From Protea cynaroides (Eukaryota; Streptophyta; Magnoliopsida; Proteales; Proteaceae), in the NCBI GenBank assembly GCA_028583415.1, contig CM053267.1, forward strand, positions 21,521,814 through 21,585,813: 64,000 bases of DNA, written 5' to 3'. The notes below the pieces were generated by a model. The model did no database searches, was not told the DNA's origin, and saw only the letters and a program-made list of their open reading frames with translations. Below, piece by piece: positions 19,227 through 31,530 of the stretch. The position numbers and the translations under genes were made by a program. How positions within the stretch are numbered: the first letter of the stretch is position 1; every line of letters begins with the position of its first letter.

Positions 19227-20669
19227 ATGGCTCCTACTGAACTAAAGGAATTAAAGGTACAATTACAAGAACTACTGGACAAGGGTTACATCCGACCTAG
19301 CATATCACCATGGGGAGAGCCAGTATTATTCGTAAAGAAGAAGAACGATAGTGTTCGACTGTGTATAGACTATCGGGAACTGAATAAGCTGACAATCAAG
19401 AATCGATATCCATTGCCTCGGATCGATGACTTGTTTGATCAGTTTTAAGGTGCCAAAGTGTTCTCTAAAATCGATCTTCGGTCAGGCTACCATCAGTTGA
19501 AAATAAAAGACGATGATATTCCCAAGACAGCATTTAGGACCAGATATGGACATTATGAATTTTTGGTCATGTCTTTTGGATTGACAAACGCACCAGCAAC
19601 TTTTATGGAACTTATGAATCGGGTATTCCATGATATGTTGGATACATCAGTCATTGAATTCATCGATGATATATTGGTCTACTCCAAGAATAAAGAAACT
19701 CATATTAAGAATCTAAACATCGCTCTGCAGCGATTACAGAAAGAGAAGCTTTACGCCAAATTTACAAAGTGTGACTTTTGGCTAAATGAGGTCGCATTCC
19801 AAGGCCATGTTGTATCCGCTGAAGGAATTAAAGTGGATCCTAGCAAGATCGAAGCCATCGTAAAGTGGGAAGCACCAAAGAGCGTTGCAGAAATTAGAAG
19901 TTTCCTGGGTCTAGCTGGTTATTATCGACGATTTGTGGAAGACTATTCCCGAATTGCCGTACCTCTCACCAGTTTGACTAAGAAGGGCAAAAAGTTTGTT
20001 TGGACTGAGAAATGCGAGAAGAGTTTCCAAACATTGAAGGCTAGATTGATATCTGCTCCGATCATGACCATTCTGCTTCCAGGACAGCTATTTATTTTGT
20101 ACACTGATGCGTCAGGATTGGGATTAGGATGTGTACTTATGCAAGGAGAACAAGTAATTGCTTATGCCTCAAGACAATTAAAGACACATGAGAAGAACTA
20201 TCCCACTCATGATTTGGAATTAGCGGCAGTAGTACATGCTGTCAACATATGGAGACATTACTTGTACGAAGAGAAATTTCAGATTAAATCAGGTCATAAG
20301 AGTCTTACTTATCTTTTTAATCAGAAGGAGTTGAATATGAGACAAAGAAGATGGCTGGAACTATTGAAAGACTATGATTGTGATATCCAGTATCATCCAG
20401 GAAAACCTAATGTGGTAGCTGATGTGCTGAGTAAAAAGGTAATGATAAAATCCCAAGGAGAGGTTAACACAACTGCCGCAATGTGTACTATCGGAAAAGT
20501 GTTCCATTACGGTAATGAGCAGTTTGTGATAGATGCACCGGGTGAATCAACCAACCAATGGTTTATTCATCGGTTTTCAAGTATGTTTGCCACATTGAAG
20601 ATTGTACCTGATATCATTGATGAAGTGAAAACAGCTATTAAATTAGACCCTTATCTAAGAATGGTATAA
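19227..20669 (+). pseudogene. Element D reverse transcriptase and RNase H
   Basis: RT fingers and palm are complete (DKGYIRPSISPWG, RLCIDYRELNKLTIKNRYPLP, VFSKIDLRSGYHQ, FGLTNAPATFM). The catalytic block FIDDILVYSK lies near 19659. The connection domain follows (FLGLAGYYRRFV), then RNase H with YTDASGLGLGC, HDLELAAVVHA and YHPGKPNVVADVLSKK. TAA at 19446 replaces the Gln expected in LFDQFQG, and TAA after LRMV closes the segment. Apart from these, 403 codons are open. It copies RNA into DNA and removes the RNA template strand; lineage is Tekay/Del-like by motif style. Confidence 0.92.
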
Positions 20670-22028
20670 GAGGACATTGAAAAAGGTAGGACTATCCCTG
20701 AGTTCGCCTTGGACGATGAAAAGGTACTGAAGTACAAAGGAAGAATATGTGTACCTGAAACAAAAAGTTTGGACATTAGACACCGACTAATGAAGGAAGC
20801 CCATACCACCGCCTATTCAATACATCCTGGAAGTACAAAAATGTATCATGATCTAAAGAAATTATATTGGTGGAGAGGAATGAAAGCAGATGTAGCTAAG
20901 TTCGTGTCTCAATGCCTAAATTGTCAGAGAGTGAAGGCTGAACGAGAAAGACCTGCAGGACTGTTACAGTCGTTACCGGAACCAGCATGGAAATGGGATT
21001 GCATCATTATGGACTTCGTCACCGGGTTACCATTGACTCCCCGAGTAGTTGATGCGGTCTGGGTGATTATAGACCGCCTGACTAAAACGGCTCGATTTAT
21101 AGCTATACGACCTCAGTATATACTGGAGAGGTTAGCTAAGTTGTATGTGGATAATATTGTCAGATTACACGGTGTACCTGAAAGCATTGTGTCCGACAGA
21201 GATCCACGATTTACTTCAAAGTTTTGGGAAGGATTGCAAAAGGCTATGGGTACCACAATGAAGTTCAGTACTGCATTCCATCCTCAGACAGACGGACAGT
21301 CGGAGCGTACCATTCAGATTCTAGAAGATATGCTCTGAGCCTGTGTAATTGATTTTAAAGGATCATAGGATGAAAAATTACCACTGATCGAGTTCGCTTA
21401 TAACAATAGCTATCAAGCTACTATACAGATGTCACCCTATGAAGCACTGTATGGTAGGAAGTGTAGAACTCCTTTGTTTTGGAATGAAATTGGAGAACGT
21501 AACATTGTTGGACCAGAATTTGTTGAAGAGACATGTCGAGTAGTCGACATTATCAAGAAAAGAGTAAGAACGGCTCAGAATCGTCAGAAACAGTATGTAG
21601 ACACTCGGCGTCGAGACCTTGAATTTACCGTAGGTGATAAGGTATTCCTCAAAGTGTCACCTATGCGCGGTTTGAAACGGTTCGGACAGAAAGGGAAACT
21701 AAGTCCAAGATATGTCGAGCCATATGAGATTCTAGCCAAACGTAAAAAAGTGGCCTACCAGTTAGCACTACCACCATCTATGTCAAGTGTGCATGATGTA
21801 TTCCATGTTTCATTATTGAAGAAGTACGTCAGAGATCCAATGCACGTTTTGACAGTAGATCCACCTGAATTGACTGATGATTTGACAATTGAAGTAGCAC
21901 CAACTGAAATCACCAGTCGAAAGGTTCAACGACTACGCAACCGTGACATCTATTATGTTAAAGTCACCTGGAGAAGCAGAGATATAGAAGAAACCACACG
22001 GGAAGAAGAGAATGTTATGCGAAAGTAA
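20670..22028 (+). pseudogene. Element D integrase with chromodomain-like tail
   Basis: HHCC zinc finger (HRLMKEAHTTAYSIHPG ... CLNCQRVKA), then the catalytic core with Asp in WDCIIMDFVTGLP, Asp in SIVSDRDPRFTS and Glu in TDGQSERTIQ, so the DDE triad is intact. TGA follows ILEDML and a TAG follows VIDFKGS (Trp expected), after which MSPYEALYGRKCRTP resumes. The C terminus has VHDVFHVSLLKKY and a short chromodomain-like RNRDIYYVKVTWR block, shortened compared with typical chromovirus tails. It inserts the cDNA into the genome. Confidence 0.9.
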
Positions 22029-22080
22029 TATCCTCATCTTTTCGACTCGGAAGCTATGTACAAATTTCGAGGACAAAATT

Positions 22081-22099
22081 TTTATAAGCAGGGGGGAGT
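22081..22099 (+). other. Element D polypurine tract
   Basis: A purine-rich run ending AGCAGGGGGGAGT directly before the 3' LTR; it primes plus-strand synthesis. It is preceded by AATTTCGAGGACAAAATTT, the block duplicated in B and G. Confidence 0.8.
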
Positions 22100-24401
22100 T
22101 GTAAGACCCGTATCGAATTAACCGGTCTTACCACCTTGTACCAGGTCTACTTATCATGGTCGAGCCAAGTGGACCAAGTGCGTAAAGGAAATCGCAAGAC
22201 CAGGTATGAAATTGATCAAAAAACAGTAAAATAGAGGGTAAGGTCACATACCTAAACAGATAGGGTCGACCTTAACTCATCAGAAGACAGACCCATGAAT
22301 TTCAGTTCTAGGGTCAGATGCCTGAAACCCTAGGGTCGACGGGATCTGCGACCCTAGCATCGACCCTAGGATCACCGACAGAAACCATAATTAGGAAACT
22401 TTCCTAATTTCAAGGGGATTCTTTTCTAATCTCAATGGGACTTATATTGGGAGGTTTTCCTCTATAAATAGGACGTCCCTTAGCCTCTTTCACCCCTTTT
22501 GAAACCCTAATTGAAAGTGAGAGAAAGAGAAGAGAAGGAGAGTTGGAGAAGAAGACTAAGGAGAAGAAATTCAGAGAAATCTCTGAATCTCAGCAAGTTT
22601 AAGGTATGATTACATTCTCCATAAATTATTAAAACCCTAGAATAGTATATAAAGAGGGTATGATCTAGGAGAAACCCCAATCTATCATCCATCCATTGGA
22701 AGATTTCAATGGAATCCATGGAGGGAATCATGGTAAACAAAGTAAGTGTTTAACATGGATTTTTAAGCCATAGAACAAGCATAGAATGGACTATGGAAGT
22801 AAGTCAAAGGACCCAAACATGAAAGAAGAGACTGTAGAATGAAAGGTCGACTTAAACCACGTGCGGTCACACGTAGGGTCGATCGGGAACGGACCCTACC
22901 AAACCACAGGATCGATCCCAAGCTCTCGGGAAGTCCAGGGAAGCTGCGGTCGCACCTAGGGTCGATAGGACAACCGACCCTAGGATCGACCCTATACCCT
23001 GGGGTCGCAGAAACCTACGACCCATCCTGCGACCCTAGCAATACAGTAAGCTTAAAACTGTCAGAATGAATTCTAATTAAAATCCATCGATGTGTGGTTT
23101 TCCTATTGACATAAAGGTGATTCTTAAAGCTTAAAAGAGGATTTACACTCAAGCAAAGGTGAGGGAACAAGACCTAAACTAATTGGCTAATAATAAACTG
23201 TTTTCGTTTATTGAGTCCAATACCATGTATGATTCTCTGATTGTATGATTGTAATGTGCATATCACATGTCATCTACTATTCATGTTATTACTGTTCATG
23301 CATATTTAATTCAGTTTATTTACAACATGATGATGATGATGATGATGCTAGGAATAGGCATGTGAATGTTCGTGTGTGGCTAGTGTACTTGATGCGAGTG
23401 GGGCATCAGGCGAAGTGTGATGCGGTGCGGTCCTAAGCACTTTAGCCCTATCTCAACTCAAGTCTTGTCCACTAACATCGTCATATCGTCATTACCTTAG
23501 CAGAACTATTACGTCGTAGGGCATCAGGGGAGGTGGTCTCGGACAGTGTAGTCTTTGACTCTGTCGGGGGGCCTTAGCTCTATCTCTATGGACGTATTGA
23601 AGGATGCTGGGGTGAGGCCTTGGATACACTGTTTGACATTAAGATTGGTTAGTTCTGAGCCTAGTTTGCAAGCCCTCGCCAACAGGGGGTTACGTGTTGG
23701 TATGGACAGAGCATCAGGGGAAGTGTGATGCGGTGCGGTCCTAAGCACTTTAGCTCTATCTCTATTCCATGGTGAGTGCATGTGGGACGGAAATAACGAT
23801 ATTCATTGGGCGGATTCACACACTCGTGTATAGAGGTGAGGCGACCACCGAACCTTTCTATAGCACATTGCAAACTTATATACCAGACCACAGATATGAA
23901 TTGAATGCATACATATGTTTGTTGCATTGTTTTATTTGCTCACTGAGCCGTGATGTGTGCTCACCCTTTTCGAATTCAAATATTTTAGTTGATGATGCAG
24001 GTATATGACGTGAAAGATTACATGAATGCTCTTGCATACGGGCACGTTACTGCAATAGATGCTGAAGATATAGTGGAGACGCATGATTCATCGTACGAGT
24101 GCAACTCATGCATTTTCGATTAGATTTTTATTTGAACTATTAAGGAAATATAATTTGATATTTTATTTATTTATGTCTCGGTTGATACAACATAATTGGA
24201 TATTTTATTTATGATTATCACAGTTAAATTCTCAGTTCATTTAATATTAAGACTTTCGCTATTGTGTATTTATTCTGATTATGGTTATGGATGTGTATGG
24301 TTTAAGTTGAAGGACACAGCCTATTAGAGATCCTGGTTGAACCATTGGTTTACTAGCGGTTCATCACATCATTCTGAATAGTGCAAAATTGGGGTGTGAC
24401 A
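22100..24401 (+). repeat. Element D 3' LTR
   Basis: It is 2302 bp and highly similar to the 5' LTR over its whole length, with the same TATA box, donor (22604), acceptor (24000), motif clusters (22245-22380, 22855-23040) and CATCAGGGG modules. Confidence 0.95.
24001..24123 (+). other. LTR exon (element D 3' copy), 123 nt
   Basis: The frame read back from the stop gives KDYMNALAYGHVTAID and HDSSYECNSCIFD. One extra nucleotide near the acceptor makes it 123 nt, breaking the phase kept by the other full-length copies. The first Cys is Tyr here. Confidence 0.5.
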
Positions 24402-25565
24402 ATACAGGCATAGAATCAATCTTGGCATTGGACTCAATAAAAGAAACAGTTTGTTATTATCCAATTTCCCCTCACCTTTGATCGATGTTTATTCCTCTCC
24501 TTATTCCTTTCCCAAGCTTTGGAAGTCACTTTGAATCTATGAGGAACCTAAACAATTAATGTTTGTAAGTTAGGGTTCAAGTTTACCAAGTTACAATTGT
24601 CAAAAACCTTGTTTGGTCTTAAAATATGCTTGTTGTTTTCCTACGGTCGATGGTATGGTCGCAATATATGCCACTGTAGGACATACAGTCGATACCCTAT
24701 GGTCGCATTACATGTGATCGTACCTGTGACCGTATGTTTCCTGAATTCTTCCCGAATGGTTGTGGTCAACTCTTTTCTCATCCTATGGTTGACCATAGCT
24801 ACGATCATAAGTAGTTTGGTTGATTTATATATTTCTCATACGAGTTTCTCCTCATGGATCATCAATGGGATTCACCCTAAGATCATTCTATGACCTTTGA
24901 TCATAGTTTATCCTTATCAATGATCCCTAACCTATTCTCTATGGTTTCCTATAGAAATTCTATAACTGAAATCGCTACATTAGATTCAACACCTCAACTT
25001 GATGGAAAGGAACCTATCATATCTGATCTATCCTATAGGTCAAGTCCATACCTTAAGCTTGCTGTAGAGAGATAGAACTCTTCTCTTCAAAACCTTCCTC
25101 TCAGCCTTCTTCTCCAAATCTCCTTCTCCTTCTCTTCCTTTCTCTCTTTCTCTTTTAGGTTTAGAGTTTCAATTTGGATTCTAAAAGAGTGAGAGAGGCT
25201 AGGGAACGTCCCTTATATAGAAAAAAAAAAAACCTCTATATAGAGTCCTCTTTCAATTAGGAAAGAGTCCTCCTCAAATTAGGAATGTTTCTTAAACACG
25301 AAATTGGTTCTGGGATCTCACGGTCGATGGCTACGGTCACAGAACCCGTCGACCATAGGGTCTTGGATCCGAGATCTTCATTCTTAACATATGGTCAACC
25401 ATACCTGGGTAGGTATCCGACCATATGCATATAGTTTTGGGTGTTGAGTCGATTTTTATACCTGGTTTGTGACCATCTTCACACGATCGGTCTACATGAT
25501 CCAGCTATGATGGAAAGACCTGGCACGACACTATTAAACCAAGTTAATGGAGTGCGGGTCTTACA
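24402..25565 (-). repeat. LTR C, right fragment with outer end
   Basis: Continuation of the minus-strand LTR interrupted by element D; the first five bases (ATACA) are the right target copy. It contains a TATA-like TATATAAGG (near 25213), a GA-rich leader and two clusters of the TACGGTCG/ATGGTCG motif variant (24640-24760, 25315-25430), and ends GTGCGGGTCTTACA. The DNA to its right is unrelated, so this is the outer boundary of a 5' LTR or a solo LTR. Confidence 0.9.
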
Positions 25566-25817
25566 CTTAGAGTCTAACCTTCTACATTTGTGATAACTGA
25601 TTCTTTGGCTTTTTTTTTTTTTTTCTTTTTTTCTGAACCTTTAAAATAGACATTTTGGATGCAGGGCTTGGGATCAAAATTAACTCCCTTGACCTTAGTT
25701 TGTTACCAATTTTCTCTTTTATAGTAATCAATATCTTTTAGGTTGCGCATGGATCTAGGGCCATCTCTTGGTAATAAAGAGTGGTTATATGCGAGACCAT
25801 AGTGGTTTATCACATTA

Positions 25818-25963
25818 TTGTTAAGGGGATTGTTTGAATGACAACTCTAGAAAGTATTACATGTTTCTAGTCATTGTTTTTTATCTTATTCTTAAAATTT
25901 CATTTAAGTTGAGGAAAAAAGGATTTTCAAAATATTTTGAAAGTGCACTTAATCATCCGTTAT

Positions 25964-26035
<72 letters not shown>

Positions 26036-26230
26036 ATGTCAAAAGCTGTCTTGTTAAGGGGATCGTCTCTATGACAACTTTATAAGTGTTACATGTAACC
26101 TTCTTTTGATTGTCTTTATCTTGTTCTTAAAGTTCTTTTAAGATAAGGTAAAAAAGATTTTCAAAATAATTTGGAAGTATACTTATCATCCTTTATCATT
26201 ATATATATCAATGTCAAGAGCTATCATTGT
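25818..26230. repeat. Diverged tandem duplication
   Basis: Two adjacent units (25818-26050 and 26051-about 26230) share TTGTTAAGGGGAT, TGACAACT, GTTACATG or ATTACATG, GATTTTCAAAATA and TATATCAATGTCAA in the same order. The AT microsatellite has expanded only in the first unit. Confidence 0.8.
25969..26033. repeat. (AT)n microsatellite
   Basis: About 32 uninterrupted AT dinucleotides inside the first unit of the local tandem duplication; the second unit has only four or five at the same place. Confidence 0.97.
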
Positions 26231-28973
26231 CTTGCACATTTTTCAAATACTCGTATAGAATGACAAAACTTTTAACTACTTGAAACATGTGATAGGATAA
26301 GTGGGATCAAATTTAGTTGTTAATGTCAAAATGCAAGATTCTACATTATTTCTCTATCACACTCAAATAAATGGGAAAACCTGTTTAATTGTAACTACAG
26401 TGGTGATACTTGCTGGTAGTTCATGTCTACATCTAAGGGAAAAGCAATTTAACCTAAAATTACCTTTATAACCCTAAATCAAAGAAAAAAAATATTGAAT
26501 ACCAAAGGGCATTTAAAGTAAGGTAACAACATTTGTCTCTAATATGCTTGATTACAAATAGATGCACCCAAAAAAATGAGACTATAATTAAAAAAATTAC
26601 ATATAGACTTTGATATATTGGAACATTAGATCGATGAATCATCGAGATCTGTACATCATAAACATTCAATTTAATAATGAATAAAATAGAAAAAAAGAAG
26701 GAAAGGGAAGAATAAAAACTCAACATGTGAACAACTGTTGTAAATTAAATAGCATATAAGTGAAAATTTTGGAGATGAACTGGTAAAGTGTTTCACTGGT
26801 ATTGGAATCTCTGACCAAGATATAGAATGTATCCCTAACAAGGGATAAAAAAGTTGGAATAATTTTTTTAGTTATTCTTCTCTTCATATATTTGTTTCCC
26901 CCAAAAGTACGAAGATTTTGTTGTTGCAGAATTTTTTAAGACCAGTAAAACTGTCCAATTACTCAAACACCCATATTTGACTACTTTCCAGTAGTGGATG
27001 ACTGCATGATGCTGAGATATGAAAACCTTAGCTTTAAATGAAATAATGTGTCAAAATTAAATGTCACTTTTTTTTTGGGTTCTTTAAAGTAAAAGAAACT
27101 TGAATTAAATATGAGTTGTACTTTATTTCACTAGATTCCTTGTGAAATTGTCACCATGACATCATTTCCCTTTGAAGGAACCTACAATCTCTCTCACCCA
27201 CCTTATGACCTGGTCATCCCAGCTTTTAAAATCAGGAAAAAAAAACTCTAAATTGCAGAAGGGATGGATAAATTGGGTTCTGAAATTCTTTGCTTTATTG
27301 TTTTTTTGTCTCCATTGTTTAGTTCAAGAGTTTAGTTTCAGTTTGTATTATTCAAAACCTAAATAAATAATTTATAAATCAGCTTCTCGTTTTTTTTTTC
27401 TATCTCCCCTCCCACCTCGGACACCAGGAAGGTAGAGGGTAAAGAAGATGTCATCATTTTGGGTTCTAGATACTTGTAGTTTTCTAAAAAAGAATAAACA
27501 CATGACCTGTCGTGAATTGTTTTTATTTATTCATGCAATGTGGCATGATCAGTTCCACTAAATTTTTTTCTATTGATACAACTTATTGGATGTAAAAATC
27601 AATTAAGATTTTTTGTCATTGATCATGCAATGTAATGAATATATATTAATGAGATTTTTTTTTTTTTAATAAATATCTATGTAACAATAGATTGTGACAT
27701 TTTAAAAAATACAAGATAATCTGAATCATTTATTTTTATGATTTTTTTAATTTAAACTATTTATTCCTGTTCATAGTTGGAGAGTGTACGATAACATTTA
27801 AAGTATCAATACACTTGCTTGGATATATATGAAATGCATGTCAATTGATACGAAGGTATTTTATTGAATTAGATTAATATAGATTATGTCCTCTCTAGTC
27901 CGTGATTGGAATTGACACATCATGTATCCACGTAACAGAATAGATACCTTACCATGTTCGAAATAATAATTATGAAAAGAATAATTTGCTTTTTTTATAG
28001 GAAACAATTTTTTATAAGAAATAATTCATTGCTAATGATTGAGGAAGGTTGAATATTTGCATTGCATTGGAAAGTTCAGTAATGTTGATTAATCTGCATT
28101 GCATTTGTCTCAATCAGATTGTGGATGAAGCACTACTTTGCACATTGTTATCCTAGGTTATCTTAAAAAACATGAAAAAGCTTTCAAGTTGGGAATCTAG
28201 ACCCCTATAGAGGACAGAGCTAATGTATCTTTAGTCTTCAACCAATGATAAGTATTTTCCTCCCTACCAAATAATCTAAACTAATTTCAATAGTGATATG
28301 GGCATTTAACAATTGCTTCAATTTGTCCACCTCTCCTTTTTGGTTATCAATTATCAATGTGTTTTGACCATTTACTGAGGATGGAATTATAATCATATTC
28401 AATACTTTCCATGTTCTTTTTATTTTTATTTTTTTGTATTTTTTTTTTATAATACATTTCTTTATGTGGTTTCCATTCATAATGTCAATGGAGATTCCAA
28501 AATTCAGGTATCAGACATGATATCGGTCATATTTAAAACTGATCCAATTCGAATTAGATAGATGTATGGATCCAATGGAAAATTAATACATGACTAATAT
28601 CATATATAATAATATTAAAATAAAATCAAATTGAATATTAATAAGGTCTAAAATCGATACGAATTGATCGATCTAATTGATTAGATGGTAATTACTTGAA
28701 CCATGATATCAACCAATGAAATTTGGCTAGAGTCCAAAAACAAATACTAAAACAGCTATGCATGGTTACAAAGACAAGAAGAGAGAAAAATCAAAAGTTC
28801 ACATTGGTACCATGATACATAACCAACTATGATTAATTTGCAATTTTTCATAACCCATGGAAGAGAAGGTGTAATCCCTTTCGATACCCTTTTGGTTCCC
28901 TTTGTCGAGTCCCTTACTAGCACATGAGGTAGGCCAAAGACAATCATACCATGTGGGCTGACCCTCCCAAAGT

Positions 28974-28997
28974 TCCAAAGCTCCAAAGCTCCAAAGC
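28974..28997. repeat. Short 8-bp tandem repeat
   Basis: Three consecutive copies of TCCAAAGC. No function is apparent. Confidence 0.85.
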
Positions 28998-29802
28998 TAA
29001 CGTGTCTATCTGTGTTATTCAACAAAAAAAACTGATGGGCCCCACTTATTCTTCACAAATGTCATCACGTGGAAACATATTGCCACTTGTAATGGATAAT
29101 GGGTAATGGGTGCCTAAGCATTCACTTCAATGACAAGTAATAACTGCTGAGAGAAAGTGAGTGAGAGACAGTGATCCTTATTTATATCAGAGTCCGCAAT
29201 AAACCAGACCAACTGTAAAGAGAGCAGAGACAAAGAGACTGGCAAATAATGGACTGCGGCTGCCGCTGCACCTGCTGCTTTCTCTCTCTCTTTCTCGGAC
29301 TAGTGAGCGAATAATGGAAAGCGATGGTACATGACACATTTACACAAAACCCCCTCCCCTTCTGTCAGAATGTAGAGCCCCACATACGAACCTAATTAAT
29401 TAACCATACAAACAGGCCCCAATTTTTTTTTTTTTTTTTTTATTTTTTTTGGTAAATCAAAGGATTCATACACCTTTTATTTTACGATATGACAATTGAA
29501 CTTTTTTTAATTGAAGTGACCATTGAATTATTTGGATAAGTTTTGATATTATGGGACGGGTGCATCTATAATATTTTGACAGTTTTATGTACATGTAAAC
29601 TTCTGTCTTTATTTTTGGTTACTCTATTTGAGAGTACTCAAATGCTTGTCTTTTATATTCAATTAATATGAGGTAATAATGAGATCTTAATGAGGGTGAA
29701 TATTCATTGTCGGTGGAAAAGATTTTCCTCCAAATCTATTTCCTATCTTAATAAATAAATGGAGTATAAATAAATATAAAATAAATATGAAGGCTTTGTC
29801 TG

Positions 29803-29806
<4 letters not shown>

Positions 29807-29900
<94 letters not shown>

Positions 29901-29908
29901 TTTTTTTT
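29807..29908. repeat. (AT)n microsatellite followed by T-run
   Basis: About 38 AT dinucleotides directly followed by roughly 26 T. The junction could mark a minus-strand poly(A) retroposon end, but no body is recognisable beside it. Confidence 0.95.
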
Positions 29909-30320
29909 GCCTCTTCTATTGCATTGTTAATTCCTAACACATACATTCTAGTGGAATGAAGCATGTATTCTTAATTTAGAATAAGAATGAACTAAATGAA
30001 TGAGACATTTTTATTCTCAGAATACAAAATAGGCTATAGAGTGTTTTACAAAATGAGCTTCATTAGATAATGCATTCTATGATCCAAGAATGAGAATGCA
30101 TACCAAACGTTGTTTTTTTGTCATCTCGGAATGTGTTCTTGATCTAGTATGCATCCTATAGTACATACAAAACGCAGCCTTCATATCTCTCACCCTAATC
30201 TTTCAAAGCGTGTACATCTTTTTTTTTCTTTTTTTTTTTTGCTAAAAATCCTTTTAATTCAAAGAAAATAAAAAAAATACAGATAAACCCTATAGGTTAT
30301 AACCCAGGTCTAAGAAAATA

Positions 30321-30800
30321 TTACATAAATTTGTATCTCGGTCCGTGAGATGCTTCCCACACGACTTCTCTAGCTATGAAATCTGGGCAACTGTGCCAAA
30401 CATAGCTTCTTCTATCATGAGCTGATTTTTTAGCAAACATATCGACAACACAGTTAGATTCTTTAAAGCAATGAGTATATCTAATACGCTGTCCTTGAAG
30501 TTGCATAGTGAGAGCTTCCCATCTTCATCTGACATACCATGGCAGTTTATTAGATCTTATCCTAAGCACCACTGCACTCGAGTCACTTTCAACCCATATA
30601 TCATTGAACCCCAACTCAATGGCTTCCTAGATTTCCCTTAGGGCACCACAGACTTCAGCTTCAAAATTTGTAACAATACCCATAAACAATCCAAAGGCCA
30701 AGAAAATTAACCCTCTCGAGTTCTGAAGGACTCCTCCAACTACTGTCACTCTTGGATTGCCCAAGCTCCAGCCATCTACATTCACCTTACACCATCCTGC
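30321..30800 (-). pseudogene. LINE RNase H (RVT_3-like) domain
   Basis: The minus strand encodes a plant-type RNase H fold with KVNVDGWSLGNP (first Asp), FEAEVCGALREI (Glu) and DIWVESDSSAVV (second Asp). A C-terminal RIRYTHCFKESNCVVDMFAK follows, where the usual N-x-x-AD-x-LA-K signature is altered to VVDMFAK. It is interrupted by two TAG codons. The domain would degrade the RNA of RNA-DNA hybrids during target-primed reverse transcription. Confidence 0.8.
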
Positions 30801-30937
30801 CAATGGAAGTTGTCAATATAATTCCAAAACTGAGTAGCTTTTTGCCAAACCTACAATTAAATTCAAAAAACGAGCTACCTGCAAATCTTGGACAGATTTA
30901 ATTATACATTGCTTGACCATCGACATCTCACGGTATT

Positions 30938-31315
30938 TCACCACAATTTGCCCCAATAACCGCCAACATGTGTCCTTCCATTGTCATAACAATTGAAATT
31001 TCTAGTCTTCCAAATCACCCATGGCACTACGAAAAAAGTACCTCTCCAAATTATTTTTATAGGAGCTACTCTTCCTTTTCGCCTCCACCAACATTTTAGT
31101 TCAACCATTGATCCCCAATTAGGCCATTGGAATCCAAACCACGTATATATACATCTCCATACCTCTTTTGCAGCCTTACAATATAAGAACATATGGTTGC
31201 GAGTCTCCTCTTCCTCATGACACATGTAGCAATGTGAAAGCAAACTAAGGTTCTTTTTTTTCAGTGCACTATCAATCGACAATTGCCCATGCATCCATCG
31301 CCGACTAAAAAACAA
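30938..31315 (-). pseudogene. LINE zinc-binding reverse transcriptase domain (zf-RVT)
   Basis: A 125-codon open stretch. It contains FFSRRWMHGQLSIDS, then CYMCHEEEETRNHMFLYC with Cys, Cys, His and Cys in zf-RVT spacing, then VWRCIYTWFGFQWP. In plant LINEs this domain follows the RT and precedes RNase H. It is the only part of this copy still in one frame. Confidence 0.8.
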
Positions 31316-31530
31316 AACATTTGATGGTAAATTGCTACGCCATAGGTAATCCGTCCAATAGATTCCAAGATGATCGCATACATCTTTAATTATTCCTTTT
31401 TATCGGTAGAAAACAATGACTTAGAAACATAGGTAACTTCCAAAATCACAGGGGAATCAGATTTCAAATCGTTGGCATCTTTACCAAAACTTGCTTGACG
31501 ACTAACTAGAAATGAATGTCGATACCAAAT

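Larger units (their letters stand above)
12441..24401 (+). mobile_element. Element D: complete Tekay/Del-like gypsy element with antisense gene
   Basis: An 11.96-kb unit: 5' LTR, PBS, antisense ORF, motif-rich spacer, gag, protease, RT, RNase H, integrase with chromodomain-like tail, polypurine tract, 3' LTR. It is flanked by a 5-bp target duplication. The two LTRs are similar in length (2311 and 2302 bp) and highly similar by eye. The coding region holds roughly ten premature stops or frameshifts but is the best preserved in the window, so it serves as the reference for the others. Confidence 0.95.
25566..30214. other. AT-rich intergenic region without recognised genes
   Basis: Low-complexity, AT-rich DNA with no ORF of recognised family in either strand. 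It holds two AT microsatellites, a diverged tandem duplication and several T-runs. The 29140-29330 stretch is GA/CT-rich with CTCTCTCT and a CACGTGG box nearby, which resembles promoter DNA, but no gene follows. Confidence 0.6.
30215..31530 (-). mobile_element. 5'-truncated L1-type LINE, minus strand
   Basis: The plus-strand T-run at 30215-30241 is the minus-strand poly(A) end. Going right come the RNase H domain, the zinc-binding domain and a decayed RT C-terminal stretch that fades near 31530. This order (RT, zf-RVT, RNase H, tail) is that of plant L1 elements with an acquired RNase H. Confidence 0.8.

Noticed and set aside
25834..26085. ORF rich in Tyr-Ile repeats
   Set aside because: It is a translation of the AT microsatellite.
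29140..29330. CT/GA-rich tract with CACGTGG box resembling a plant gene promoter
   Set aside because: No coding sequence follows on either strand, and there is no clear TATA with a downstream ORF.
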